From positions 43,439 through 59,442 of the forward strand of contig HF985606.1 in the NCBI GenBank assembly GCA_000431215.1: a stretch of 16,004 bases of DNA. The letters are read 5' to 3'. The notes beneath the pieces were generated by a model. That model saw only the letters and a list, made by a program, of their open reading frames with translations, had not been told where the DNA came from and did not search any database. The position numbers and the translations under genes are program-made. This document shows, one piece after another, positions 5,674-12,961 of the stretch; positions within the stretch are counted from its first letter, which is position 1; every line of letters begins with the position of its first letter. Origin of the DNA: Prevotella sp. CAG:1031. GTDB taxonomy: Bacteria; Bacteroidota; Bacteroidia; Bacteroidales; Muribaculaceae.

Positions 5674-6898
5674 TGGTCTTCAGTAATTTCAGGGCCATCA
5701 GAAGAGCTGTGGCCGTGGAGCGTTCGATAACTCTGTCGCGCGTGCCCGGGAAATGAAAGGTGTCCGACACAGTTTTCCCACGGAACGTTGCGGCAATGCA
5801 AACTGTTCCGACAGGCTTGCCCTCTACGGCACCTCCGGGGCCGGCGATTCCGCTCGTAGCCACGGCGAGGTCTGCGCCGATAACCCGGGCTGCTCCTTCG
5901 GCCATCTGACGAACAACGGGCAGACTGACGGCTCCGAAGGAGGCAAGGTCATCGCGGCTGACATCAAGCATATTGGCTTTGACTTCATTGCAATAGGCGA
6001 CTATACTGCCCTTGTACGCTTCCGACGAGCCGGGGATCTGAGTGACGGAGCGGGCTATATTGCCGCCGGTGCAGCTTTCGGCCGTGGCGAATGTCACTCC
6101 GCGCCTGACGGCCTCTTTCAGCAGAATCTGGGCTATGGTGAGATCTTCTTCGGCGATGGCATATCCGGCAGTCAGTTCTTTTAGTTCCGCGAAAAGACTG
6201 TCGATCTTTTTTCCGGCAGGCCCGTCGAGGCGCAGGCGTATGATTCCCGGTGTCGGCAGATAGGCAAGATGATAGCCTTCGGGCAGTTTATCTTCCCAGT
6301 CGGCAAGGTGTTCGGCAAGATCGCTTTCGGTTATGCCCGTAACGATCAGGTGGCGGTGAGCTATTTCAGAGATTTCGATGCCGAAACGTCTTAATAGTCT
6401 GGGAACAACCTCCCGGCCAAGCATCTCGCGGGTCTCAAACGGCACACCGGGCATTGCCACGAGCACCTTGTCATCACGCTCGAACCACATTATCGGCGCC
6501 GTACCGACTGCGTTGGCGATCGGAGTGCACGACGTTGGCACCATGGCCTGTGTGCGTGTCAGCTCGTTGAGCTTCAGTCCGCGGCGACGGAAAACTTCCT
6601 CGACATTTCGGAGCATATCTTTGTCGAGGCGCAGTTCCCCGCCGAAAATCTCCATCATGACGGATTTGGTTATGTCGTCGCGTGTCGGGCCGAGTCCGCC
6701 TGTGGTGATCACGGCGTCGGCATGGGCAAGTCCGTCGGCTATCGCGCGACGCATGGCGGCTCCGTCATCGCCGACAATGGCAACAGATTCGATTGTCACC
6801 CCGTAGGGCGTGAAGCGACGCGCTATCTCCGAACTGTTGACATCGGCGACCTGACCTAAAAGGAGTTCGTCGCCGATAACTACTATGGCAATTTTCAT
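5666..6898 (-). CDS. cinA: CinA-like protein: pyridine nucleotide pyrophosphatase + NMN deamidase
   Basis: Two-domain CinA of 410 residues, the full family length. Domain 1 (about 1-170) is of the MoCF-biosynthesis fold (COG1058) with VIGDELLLGQ at 8-17 and GGLGPTRDDITK at 67-78, associated in related proteins with ADP-ribose hydrolysis. Domain 2 (about 255-408) is the PncC-type nicotinamide-nucleotide amidase, with ATAESCTGG at 271-279 and TSGIAGPGG at 348-356. Known family role: recycling of NMN to nicotinate mononucleotide; a competence role is only seen in some Gram-positives. The ATG (6896-6898) shares one base with the tsaD stop (TAATG), a typical coupling arrangement, and its own stop lies inside the start of the Cys-rich gene. 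No residue expected at the motifs is missing. Confidence 0.93.
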   Translation of the reverse strand: MKIAIVVIGDELLLGQVADVNSSEIARRFTPYGVTIESVAIVGDDGAAMRRAIADGLAHADAVITTGGLGPTRDDITKSVMMEIFGGELRLDKDMLRNVEEVFRRRGLKLNELTRTQAMVPTSCTPIANAVGTAPIMWFERDDKVLVAMPGVPFETREMLGREVVPRLLRRFGIEISEIAHRHLIVTGITESDLAEHLADWEDKLPEGYHLAYLPTPGIIRLRLDGPAGKKIDSLFAELKELTAGYAIAEEDLTIAQILLKEAVRRGVTFATAESCTGGNIARSVTQIPGSSEAYKGSIVAYCNEVKANMLDVSRDDLASFGAVSLPVVRQMAEGAARVIGADLAVATSGIAGPGGAVEGKPVGTVCIAATFRGKTVSDTFHFPGTRDRVIERSTATALLMALKLLKTND

Positions 6899-7932
6899 TA
6901 TTGATCTTTCATTGTGACCCGCGCGTAGGGAACTTCTTCGTAACGGCAGAATTCTCCGCGCAGATATTTATAGTATCCGGCAATGGCAACCATCGCTGCA
7001 TTGTCGGTCGTGAACTTGCGCTTCGGAATGAAAGCGCGAAGGCCTCGAGCGGAGCAGTAATCGACCACAGCTTTTCTGACGCCTGAGTTTGCCGATACGC
7101 CTCCGCCGATTGCCACAGTGCTGACGCCGGTTTCTTTTACGGCTTTGTCGAGCTTATCCATGAGAATGGCTATGATTGTAGCCTGAAGCGAAGCGGCCAG
7201 ATCAGCTTTGTTTTTTTCGATGAAATCGGGCTCGGCAGCCACGGCATCGCGCAAGGTGTAGAGAAACGAGGTCTTCAGCCCGCTGAAGCTGTAATCGAGT
7301 CCGGGGATATGAGGTCTGGCGAATTTGAAGCGTCCGGGATCGCCTTCGGCGGCAAGAGCGTCGATGACAGGGCCGCCGGGATAGGGGAGGCCCATCACTT
7401 TGGCGCATTTGTCGAAAGCCTCTCCGGCAGCATCGTCGATGGTGTGGCCTATAATCTCCATATCGCTGTCGGAGCGGACTACTATAAGCTGTGAGTTTCC
7501 TCCCGAAACAAGAAGGCAGAGAAAAGGATATTCAGGCACTTCGTCGTCGGCTGTCTCGCGTATGAAGTGGCTCAACACGTGTCCCTGAAGATGGTTCACG
7601 TCGACAAGCGGTATGCGAAGTCCGAGCGACATTCCTTTGGCAAATGAGGTGCCGACCAATAATGACCCGAGAAGCCCCGGCCCGCGGGTGAAGGCAATCG
7701 CGTCGAGCTCTTCCTTGGAAACTCCGGCACGCTTCAGGGCTGCATCGACGACAGGGACTATGTTCTGCTGATGGGCGCGCGAGGCGAGTTCGGGAACAAC
7801 GCCGCCATATTCGGCGTGGACGTCCTGCGACGCAATGACATTGCTCAGAAGAAGGCCGTCGGCGAGAACGGCCGCCGAAGTGTCGTCGCACGACGATTCG
7901 ATTCCCAGAATAATCTTTTTGTTATCTTTCAT
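6898..7932 (-). CDS. tsaD: tRNA N6-adenosine threonylcarbamoyltransferase
   Basis: Catalytic subunit that transfers the threonylcarbamoyl group from TC-AMP to A37 of ANN-decoding tRNAs (t6A), with TsaB and TsaE. It belongs to the ASKHA/Kae1 family. The 344 residues are standard length. Seen: GIESSCDDTSAAV at 10-22, GGVVPELASRAH at 43-54, the metal-binding H114-x3-H118 (NHLQGH), the SGGNSQ glycine segment, and TTDNAAMVA with the third metal ligand D310. The frame is open to 8109, but that part lies antisense to typA; MKDNKKIILGIES at 7932 fits the family and sits 8 bases from a perfect -7 element. First gene of the tsaD-cinA-Cys-rich unit. Essential in most bacteria. Confidence 0.96.
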   Translation of the reverse strand: MKDNKKIILGIESSCDDTSAAVLADGLLLSNVIASQDVHAEYGGVVPELASRAHQQNIVPVVDAALKRAGVSKEELDAIAFTRGPGLLGSLLVGTSFAKGMSLGLRIPLVDVNHLQGHVLSHFIRETADDEVPEYPFLCLLVSGGNSQLIVVRSDSDMEIIGHTIDDAAGEAFDKCAKVMGLPYPGGPVIDALAAEGDPGRFKFARPHIPGLDYSFSGLKTSFLYTLRDAVAAEPDFIEKNKADLAASLQATIIAILMDKLDKAVKETGVSTVAIGGGVSANSGVRKAVVDYCSARGLRAFIPKRKFTTDNAAMVAIAGYYKYLRGEFCRYEEVPYARVTMKDQ

Positions 7933-7940
7933 ATTCGCTG

Positions 7941-7948
7941 CAAAGTTA
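7941..7948 (-). promoter_or_regulatory. Perfect -7 element for tsaD
   Basis: The minus strand reads TAACTTTG, an exact match to TAnnTTTG, ending 8 bases before the tsaD ATG. Transcription would begin at or next to the start codon, giving a leaderless message. No clear -33 TTTG at 19-21 bases. Confidence 0.65.
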
Positions 7949-7979
7949 GCGATTTTTCTCTCATTCGGGATTTTTTCCG

Positions 7980-7987
7980 TACCTTTG
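7980..7987 (+). promoter_or_regulatory. Perfect -7 element for typA
   Basis: TACCTTTG matches TAnnTTTG exactly and lies 35 bases before the typA ATG. The -33 position is T-rich (TTTC/TTTT) rather than TTTG. Only 31 bases separate it from the oppositely directed tsaD -7 element, so the two -33 zones overlap. Confidence 0.65.
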
Positions 7988-8022
7988 TGGCCTGAAAAAG
8001 GAAACTTAGACGTTTTAATTGT

Positions 8023-9819
8023 ATGCAAGACATTCGTAACATCGCCATCATTGCCCACGTCGACCATGGCAAGACAACTCTCGTCGACAAGATGCTGATG
8101 GCCGGACACCTCTTCCGCGACAATCAGGAAACAGGCGAGCTTATTCTCGACAACAACGACCTCGAGCGCGAACGAGGCATAACGATCCTCTCAAAGAATG
8201 TTTCGATCAACTACAACGGCGTCAAAATCAACATTATCGACACTCCGGGACACGCTGACTTCGGCGGAGAGGTAGAGCGCGTGCTCAATATGGCCGACGG
8301 CTGCCTTCTGCTCGTCGACGCCTTCGAGGGGCCGATGCCCCAGACGCGTTTTGTGCTCGAAAAAGCCATTCAGATCGGCCTGAAGCCTATTCTCGTAATC
8401 AACAAGGTCGACAAACCAAATTGCCGTCCCGACGAGGTTCAGGAGATGGTCTTCGACCTGATGTTCAATCTCAATGCCACTGAAGATCAGCTCGATTTCC
8501 CGACAATCTACGGCAGCGCCAAGCAGGGCTGGATGACCACCGACCTCTCGAAGCGCACCGACAACATCAATGCCGTTCTCGACGCCATTATAAAGTATAT
8601 TCCCGCCCCGAAAACCCTCGAGGGTGATCCGCAGATGCTCGTCACCTCGCTCGACTACAGCAACTATGTCGGTCGTATCGCTATCGGCCGCGTCCACCGC
8701 GGCACCCTCCGCGAGGGAATGGACATCGGTCTATGCAAATCAGACGGAACAGTCTCGCGTCAGCGCATCAAGGAACTCCACGTTTTCGAAGGAATGGGGC
8801 GCAAGCGCGTCGAGAGTGTCGACAGCGGCGATATATGCGCACTGGTCGGAATCGAAGGCTTTGAAATCGGCGATACAGTCTCGACCGTTGAGAATCCCGA
8901 ACCTCTGCCGCGCATAGCTATCGACGAACCCACAATGTCGATGACCTTCGCCATCAACGACTCCCCCTTCTTCGGACGCGACGGCAAATATGTCACCTCG
9001 CGCCATATCTGGGAGCGACTTCAGAAAGAGCTTGACCGCAACCTCGCGCTGCGTGTGGCCAAAACCGACCGCGAAGACCAGTGGATTGTCTATGGCCGAG
9101 GCGTGCTCCATCTGAGTGTGCTCATCGAGACAATGCGCCGCGAGGGCTTCGAGCTTCAGGTAGGACAGCCTCAGGTCATTATCCGCGAGATCGACGGTGT
9201 AAAGTGCGAGCCTGTCGAGCTTCTGTCGGTCAATCTCCCCGAAGAATACTCGAGCAAGATAATCGACATGGTGACACGCCGTCGCGGAGATCTCGTTTCT
9301 ATGACAACTCAGGCCGACCGCGTCCATCTCGAATTCCATATTCCCTCACGGGGCATCATCGGACTGCGCAACAATGTTCTGACAGCGTCGACCGGAGAGG
9401 CCATCATGTCGCACCGCTTCCTCGACTACCAGCCCTGGAAAGGCGACATCGAACGGCGCACCAACGGCTCGCTGATCGCTCTTGAGCCCGGAACAGCATA
9501 CGCCTACGCCATCGACAAGCTCCAGGATCGCGGCCGTTTCTTCATCTTCCCGCAGGAAGAAGTTTATGCCGGTCAGGTAGTCGGCGAGAACGCCAAAGAC
9601 AACGACATCGTCGTCAACGTGACCAAGTCTAAGAAACTCACCAATATGCGTGCGAGTGGTGCCGACGACAAAGCCCGGATAGTGCCCCCCGTCGTCTTCT
9701 CGCTCGAAGAGGCGCTCGAATATATCAAGGAAGACGAATATGTCGAAGTGACCCCTCATCACATCCGACTCCGCAAGATCATCCTCGACCATCTCGACCG
9801 CAAGCGCGACAATCGCTGA
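8023..9819 (+). CDS. typA: Translational GTPase TypA/BipA
   Basis: Ribosome-binding GTPase of the EF-G/LepA group, involved in ribosome assembly and stress or low-temperature adaptation in studied bacteria. The 598 residues are the expected length. Seen: G1 AHVDHGKTT at 11-19, the switch region LERERGITI, G3 DTPGHADFGGEV, G4 NKVDKP, and G5 GSAK; domains II, III, V and the BipA-specific C-terminal domain follow in order (for example RGIIGLRNN and the late TNMRASGADDKARI segment with the conserved C-terminal basic residues). The start MQDIRNIAIIAHVDHG is the family start. Single-gene unit: its own promoter upstream, a strong terminator directly downstream. The gene is visibly GC- and C-ending-codon rich, as expected for high expression in this genome. 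Confidence 0.97.
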   Translation: MQDIRNIAIIAHVDHGKTTLVDKMLMAGHLFRDNQETGELILDNNDLERERGITILSKNVSINYNGVKINIIDTPGHADFGGEVERVLNMADGCLLLVDAFEGPMPQTRFVLEKAIQIGLKPILVINKVDKPNCRPDEVQEMVFDLMFNLNATEDQLDFPTIYGSAKQGWMTTDLSKRTDNINAVLDAIIKYIPAPKTLEGDPQMLVTSLDYSNYVGRIAIGRVHRGTLREGMDIGLCKSDGTVSRQRIKELHVFEGMGRKRVESVDSGDICALVGIEGFEIGDTVSTVENPEPLPRIAIDEPTMSMTFAINDSPFFGRDGKYVTSRHIWERLQKELDRNLALRVAKTDREDQWIVYGRGVLHLSVLIETMRREGFELQVGQPQVIIREIDGVKCEPVELLSVNLPEEYSSKIIDMVTRRRGDLVSMTTQADRVHLEFHIPSRGIIGLRNNVLTASTGEAIMSHRFLDYQPWKGDIERRTNGSLIALEPGTAYAYAIDKLQDRGRFFIFPQEEVYAGQVVGENAKDNDIVVNVTKSKKLTNMRASGADDKARIVPPVVFSLEEALEYIKEDEYVEVTPHHIRLRKIILDHLDRKRDNR

Positions 9820-9827
9820 TCCCCACA

Positions 9828-9882
9828 ACATACACAGCGGGGGCGCCTCCTTCCGGACGCGCCCCCGCTGTGTATGTATTTT
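9828..9882. terminator. Very strong hairpin terminator between typA and the flippase gene
   Basis: A perfect 19-bp stem (9828-9846 with 9859-9877; core AGCGGGGGCGC / GCGCCCCCGCT) with a 12-base loop is followed by ATTTTC on the plus strand. It starts 8 bases after the typA stop. The minus strand lacks a T run, so it mainly serves typA, but its stability probably also blocks read-through from the converging flippase unit, which ends at 9903. Confidence 0.85.
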
Positions 9883-9902
9883 CATCCGCTAATTCTTGGC
9901 TG

Positions 9903-11342
9903 TCAGGCGGATTGGCGGTGGAAGAGGCGCGATCTGACGGCTATGTAGAGGGGTGGGCGGAAGAGCTCGCCGGCGCCGATGATGGCTCCGAAGAATGTAA
10001 CGATGATCATGAGGCTTTCGACGAGAGGATGGATGCCGCCGGCCGCCGCCATTCCGTATCCGACGGTAGCGGCTAAAACAGCTCCGGCAACGGGCAGAAC
10101 CATGGCTTTTATTATTGTTGCGATAAAGCATCCTATGCTCATTCCGTTCAGGCGTGTGAAAAGTATTGTGTGGGCAAGTACACTGACGGCCACTCCGCCG
10201 ATCTGAGTCCATGCTATCCAGATGAGGCCGTGGCGGTAGAATATGGCAAGCAACGCAAGCTGTATGGCTACTTCGCCGAACGACATATTGCGGATAAATA
10301 CTGTCCGCGCATGGACTTTGCAGACGCTGTGGAAATAGTATTTCAGACCTGCAAGAAATTCGAACAGGGCAAGAATCCGGAACACGGGAACGGCGGCAAT
10401 CCATTTCTGACCGTATAGTGCTTCAATCCCCGGACGGGCGATAACAAGCATGAGCATCAGAATTGCTCCGTTGAGGGCGACGATGGTCGACAGCATGTCA
10501 TGGATGAGAAAACGCTGACGTTTTTTATCGTTTTCGTTGGAGGCTATGACGAAAAATGGAGAGTTGATCGAGGTTTCAGTGACTGCAAACGGCACATTGG
10601 CAAGTTTGGCGCCCTGATAGTAGACGCCGGAGGTTGATGGTGAGAAGAATTTTCCCAACACGAAGGTGTTGACGTTCTTGCCTATAATGTTGCCGAGGTA
10701 AGCGAGCATGAGGTGGATTCCGAAATAGAAGAATTCTTTGAATGCTCTGACCTTAAAGCGTATTCGCGGGAAATAGCGCGTTGCAGCCACAAAATATATG
10801 AAGAGGAAGAACGACAGCAGAATCTGGGTCGACACGAGTGCCCAGTAGCCGAAGCCGTTTGCGGCAAGGAAAATTCCCAACGTGAGCGAAGTAACTGTAG
10901 CACCGATTCTGACGAGTGCGACCTTCTTCATTTTCAGCTCTTTGCGCAGGCGTGTTTCCTGAACAAAGCTCATTGTCTGACAGAAAAAGCATACGCCGAG
11001 CACGCGCATTATTCCGATCAACTCGTTGTGACCGAAAAATGCGGCTACCCACGGCGCCCCGACGAAAAACAGTGTGCCGAAGATGAAGCCTACGCCGGCG
11101 TTGAATACGAAAACTGTCGAATAATCGTCGGCTGTCGGACTTTTCTTATGGATGAGACCGTCTGATAAACCGCAGCTCGAGAGGTCGTAGGCTATCGAGG
11201 TGAAGATGGCGATCATGGCAAGCAGGCCGAAGTCGGCGGTTGTCAGAAGGCGTGCAAGCACAATGTTACCGCCGAAGTTGAGGACGGTGACAGTCAATCG
11301 CTCTATGAGCGACCATTTATAGACCTTGGAGTTAGTCTCCAT
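9903..11342 (-). CDS. Polysaccharide/oligosaccharide flippase (MOP family, Wzx-like)
   Basis: Integral inner-membrane protein of 479 residues, of the Polysacc_synt_3 / WzxC type, that moves lipid-linked glycans to the periplasmic face. Seen: the family N-terminal pattern GGNIVLARLLTTADFGLLAM at about residues 24-43 and some 12-14 hydrophobic segments across the whole length, with a charged loop near the middle (ASNENDKKRQR). The start METNSKVYKW lies 10 bases after the trxB stop, so it is probably the last gene of the ftsK-lolA-trxB unit. No glycosyltransferase genes flank it, so the glycan cannot be inferred; it is an orphan flippase outside a capsule locus. Confidence 0.88.
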   Translation of the reverse strand: METNSKVYKWSLIERLTVTVLNFGGNIVLARLLTTADFGLLAMIAIFTSIAYDLSSCGLSDGLIHKKSPTADDYSTVFVFNAGVGFIFGTLFFVGAPWVAAFFGHNELIGIMRVLGVCFFCQTMSFVQETRLRKELKMKKVALVRIGATVTSLTLGIFLAANGFGYWALVSTQILLSFFLFIYFVAATRYFPRIRFKVRAFKEFFYFGIHLMLAYLGNIIGKNVNTFVLGKFFSPSTSGVYYQGAKLANVPFAVTETSINSPFFVIASNENDKKRQRFLIHDMLSTIVALNGAILMLMLVIARPGIEALYGQKWIAAVPVFRILALFEFLAGLKYYFHSVCKVHARTVFIRNMSFGEVAIQLALLAIFYRHGLIWIAWTQIGGVAVSVLAHTILFTRLNGMSIGCFIATIIKAMVLPVAGAVLAATVGYGMAAAGGIHPLVESLMIIVTFFGAIIGAGELFRPPLYIAVRSRLFHRQSA

Positions 11343-11352
11343 GGCCAGGGAC

Positions 11353-12297
11353 TCAGGCCGAGTGTTCGGTCAGGAATCGTTCGACATCGAGGGCAGCACG
11401 ACAGCCGCTTCCGGCGGCGGTGATTGCCTGACGGTAGCGCGGATCTGCGACGTCGCCGGCTGCAAACACTCCCTCTACGCTCGTGGCTGTGGTCTTTCCT
11501 GCAGTTTCGATATAGCCTTGTTCGTCGAGTTTCAGCTGGCCGGCGAGGAAGTCGGTGTTCGGCTTATGGCCGATGGCGAGAAAGAAGCCGTCGAGCTCAA
11601 GATCCATTTTCTGTTCTCTCGGTGTTCCTTCGGCTTCAACAAGGTGTGCGCCCTTAAGGAAGCCGTCGTCGCCGTAGAGCCCTTTTGTCTGCGTCTCGAA
11701 AAGAACACGGATGTTGCCTTTCTGCAAAACACGCTGCTGCATGACTTTCGATGCGCGCAGATAGTTCTTGCGGACTATCATGAATACATCTTTGGCAATG
11801 TTGCTAAGATACATGGCTTCCTCGCAGGCTGTGTCGCCGCCGCCGACAACGGCGACGCGTTTGTTGCGGTAGAAGAAGCCGTCGCAGGTCGCGCAAGCTG
11901 ATACGCCCTGGCCCATGAATTTCTGTTCGTCGGGCAGACCGAGGTATTTTGCCGATGCGCCTGTTGCGATGATGATAGTGTCGGCAATGATTGTGTCGCC
12001 TTCTGCTGTCTCGCAGCGGAAAGGACGTCGTGAAAGGTCAACGCTTTTAACGAAGCCGCTGCGGACGTCGGCGCCGAAGCGGCGGGCCTGTTTGCCGAGA
12101 TCTTCCATCATCTCGAATCCCGAAGTGCCTTCGGGGTAACCCGGGAAATTTTCAATCTCAGTTGTTGTAGTCAGCTGTCCGCCCGGTTGAGTGCCTTCGA
12201 AGAGGATAGGGGACAGGTTGGCGCGTGAGGTATAGATTGCAGCCGTATATCCGGCAGGGCCGGAGCCGATTATCAGACATTTGGTTTTGTGTTCCAT
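11353..12297 (-). CDS. trxB: Thioredoxin-disulfide reductase
   Basis: Cytoplasmic flavoprotein that reduces thioredoxin with NADPH. The 314 residues match the low-molecular-weight TrxB class. Seen: FAD-binding GSGPAGYTAA at 11-20, the redox pair C135-A-T-C138, the NADPH-binding GGGDTACEEA at 152-161, the basic patch VRKxxxR at 175-181 in place of the common HRRxxxR (basic residues kept), and the C-terminal FAD motif GVFAAGDV at 276-283. It starts 21 bases after the lolA-like stop and is followed 10 bases later by the flippase gene. Together with rubrerythrin elsewhere in the window it belongs to thiol and peroxide defence. Confidence 0.96.
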   Translation of the reverse strand: MEHKTKCLIIGSGPAGYTAAIYTSRANLSPILFEGTQPGGQLTTTTEIENFPGYPEGTSGFEMMEDLGKQARRFGADVRSGFVKSVDLSRRPFRCETAEGDTIIADTIIIATGASAKYLGLPDEQKFMGQGVSACATCDGFFYRNKRVAVVGGGDTACEEAMYLSNIAKDVFMIVRKNYLRASKVMQQRVLQKGNIRVLFETQTKGLYGDDGFLKGAHLVEAEGTPREQKMDLELDGFFLAIGHKPNTDFLAGQLKLDEQGYIETAGKTTATSVEGVFAAGDVADPRYRQAITAAGSGCRAALDVERFLTEHSA

Positions 12298-12318
12298 TGA
12301 AGTGATTCAGGTTATGAG

Positions 12319-12918
12319 TTAGCGCAAGTCGATGATTTCGGCTCGCGGATATTTTCTTTTGTCGAAAGTGAAGACCGATGAGGGCTGTGTGGCTCCTATT
12401 CGGGCAGACGTTACAGATATTTTTGTGACGTGTCCGACCCGGTCAGTGAGGTCGATAGCCGTAGGAAGATTTGTGGCGGTATTGACAGTCATTCTGACGG
12501 TACGGAAGTCAGAATGTTTGTTTTTAGCTGTTAGCAAAAGAGTTGACGTGCCTTTTCCGCTGGCGACGATCTTTGCCGTGAAGTTGTTTCGGAGAGCTTT
12601 GACTATGGCAAACGGATTGATCTGAGCCAATTCCTCAGAAGTGGGAGTCGTTATATTGCATTCACCGGTCGACGGACTGTAGGCCCACTGGGTGTGTCCG
12701 TCGTACCAAACAGTCATTTCTGATGAGGTCATCCTGAAACGGTCGCCGGCGAGCAGGAGTTTGCCTGAAGAGCCTGATGCCTTGAATGAGATGTCAAGAG
12801 ATTTTGCGCTTCTGACGCGGGAAGCCACGCTGTTAAGCAGCGCGGTGGCGTTGTCTGCGGCCGTCGATATGATGACGGCTGTGGCGAGTACTGTTAGTAA
12901 TGTCAGTAGGCGTTTCAT
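12319..12918 (-). CDS. LolA-like periplasmic lipoprotein carrier
   Basis: Putative outer membrane lipoprotein carrier of 199 residues. Seen: a cleavable signal peptide (MKRLLTLLTVLATAVIISTA, cut near residue 20), then a LolA-like body with KSLDISFKASG at about 38-48, a GDRFRMTSSEMTVWYDG strand pair and PFAIVKAL, consistent with the curved LolA beta-sheet that shields lipid chains during transfer to the outer membrane. Sequence identity to classical LolA is low, so the family call rests on pattern and on context: a LolA-like gene directly after ftsK is a familiar Bacteroidetes arrangement. The frame is open 20 codons further, but the signal peptide fixes the start at 12918, 43 bases after the ftsK stop. 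Confidence 0.8.
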   Translation of the reverse strand: MKRLLTLLTVLATAVIISTAADNATALLNSVASRVRSAKSLDISFKASGSSGKLLLAGDRFRMTSSEMTVWYDGHTQWAYSPSTGECNITTPTSEELAQINPFAIVKALRNNFTAKIVASGKGTSTLLLTAKNKHSDFRTVRMTVNTATNLPTAIDLTDRVGHVTKISVTSARIGATQPSSVFTFDKRKYPRAEIIDLR

Positions 12919-12961
12919 ATCTGATATATTAACGTGGATCGGTGGCGCAATGTTGTATCGG

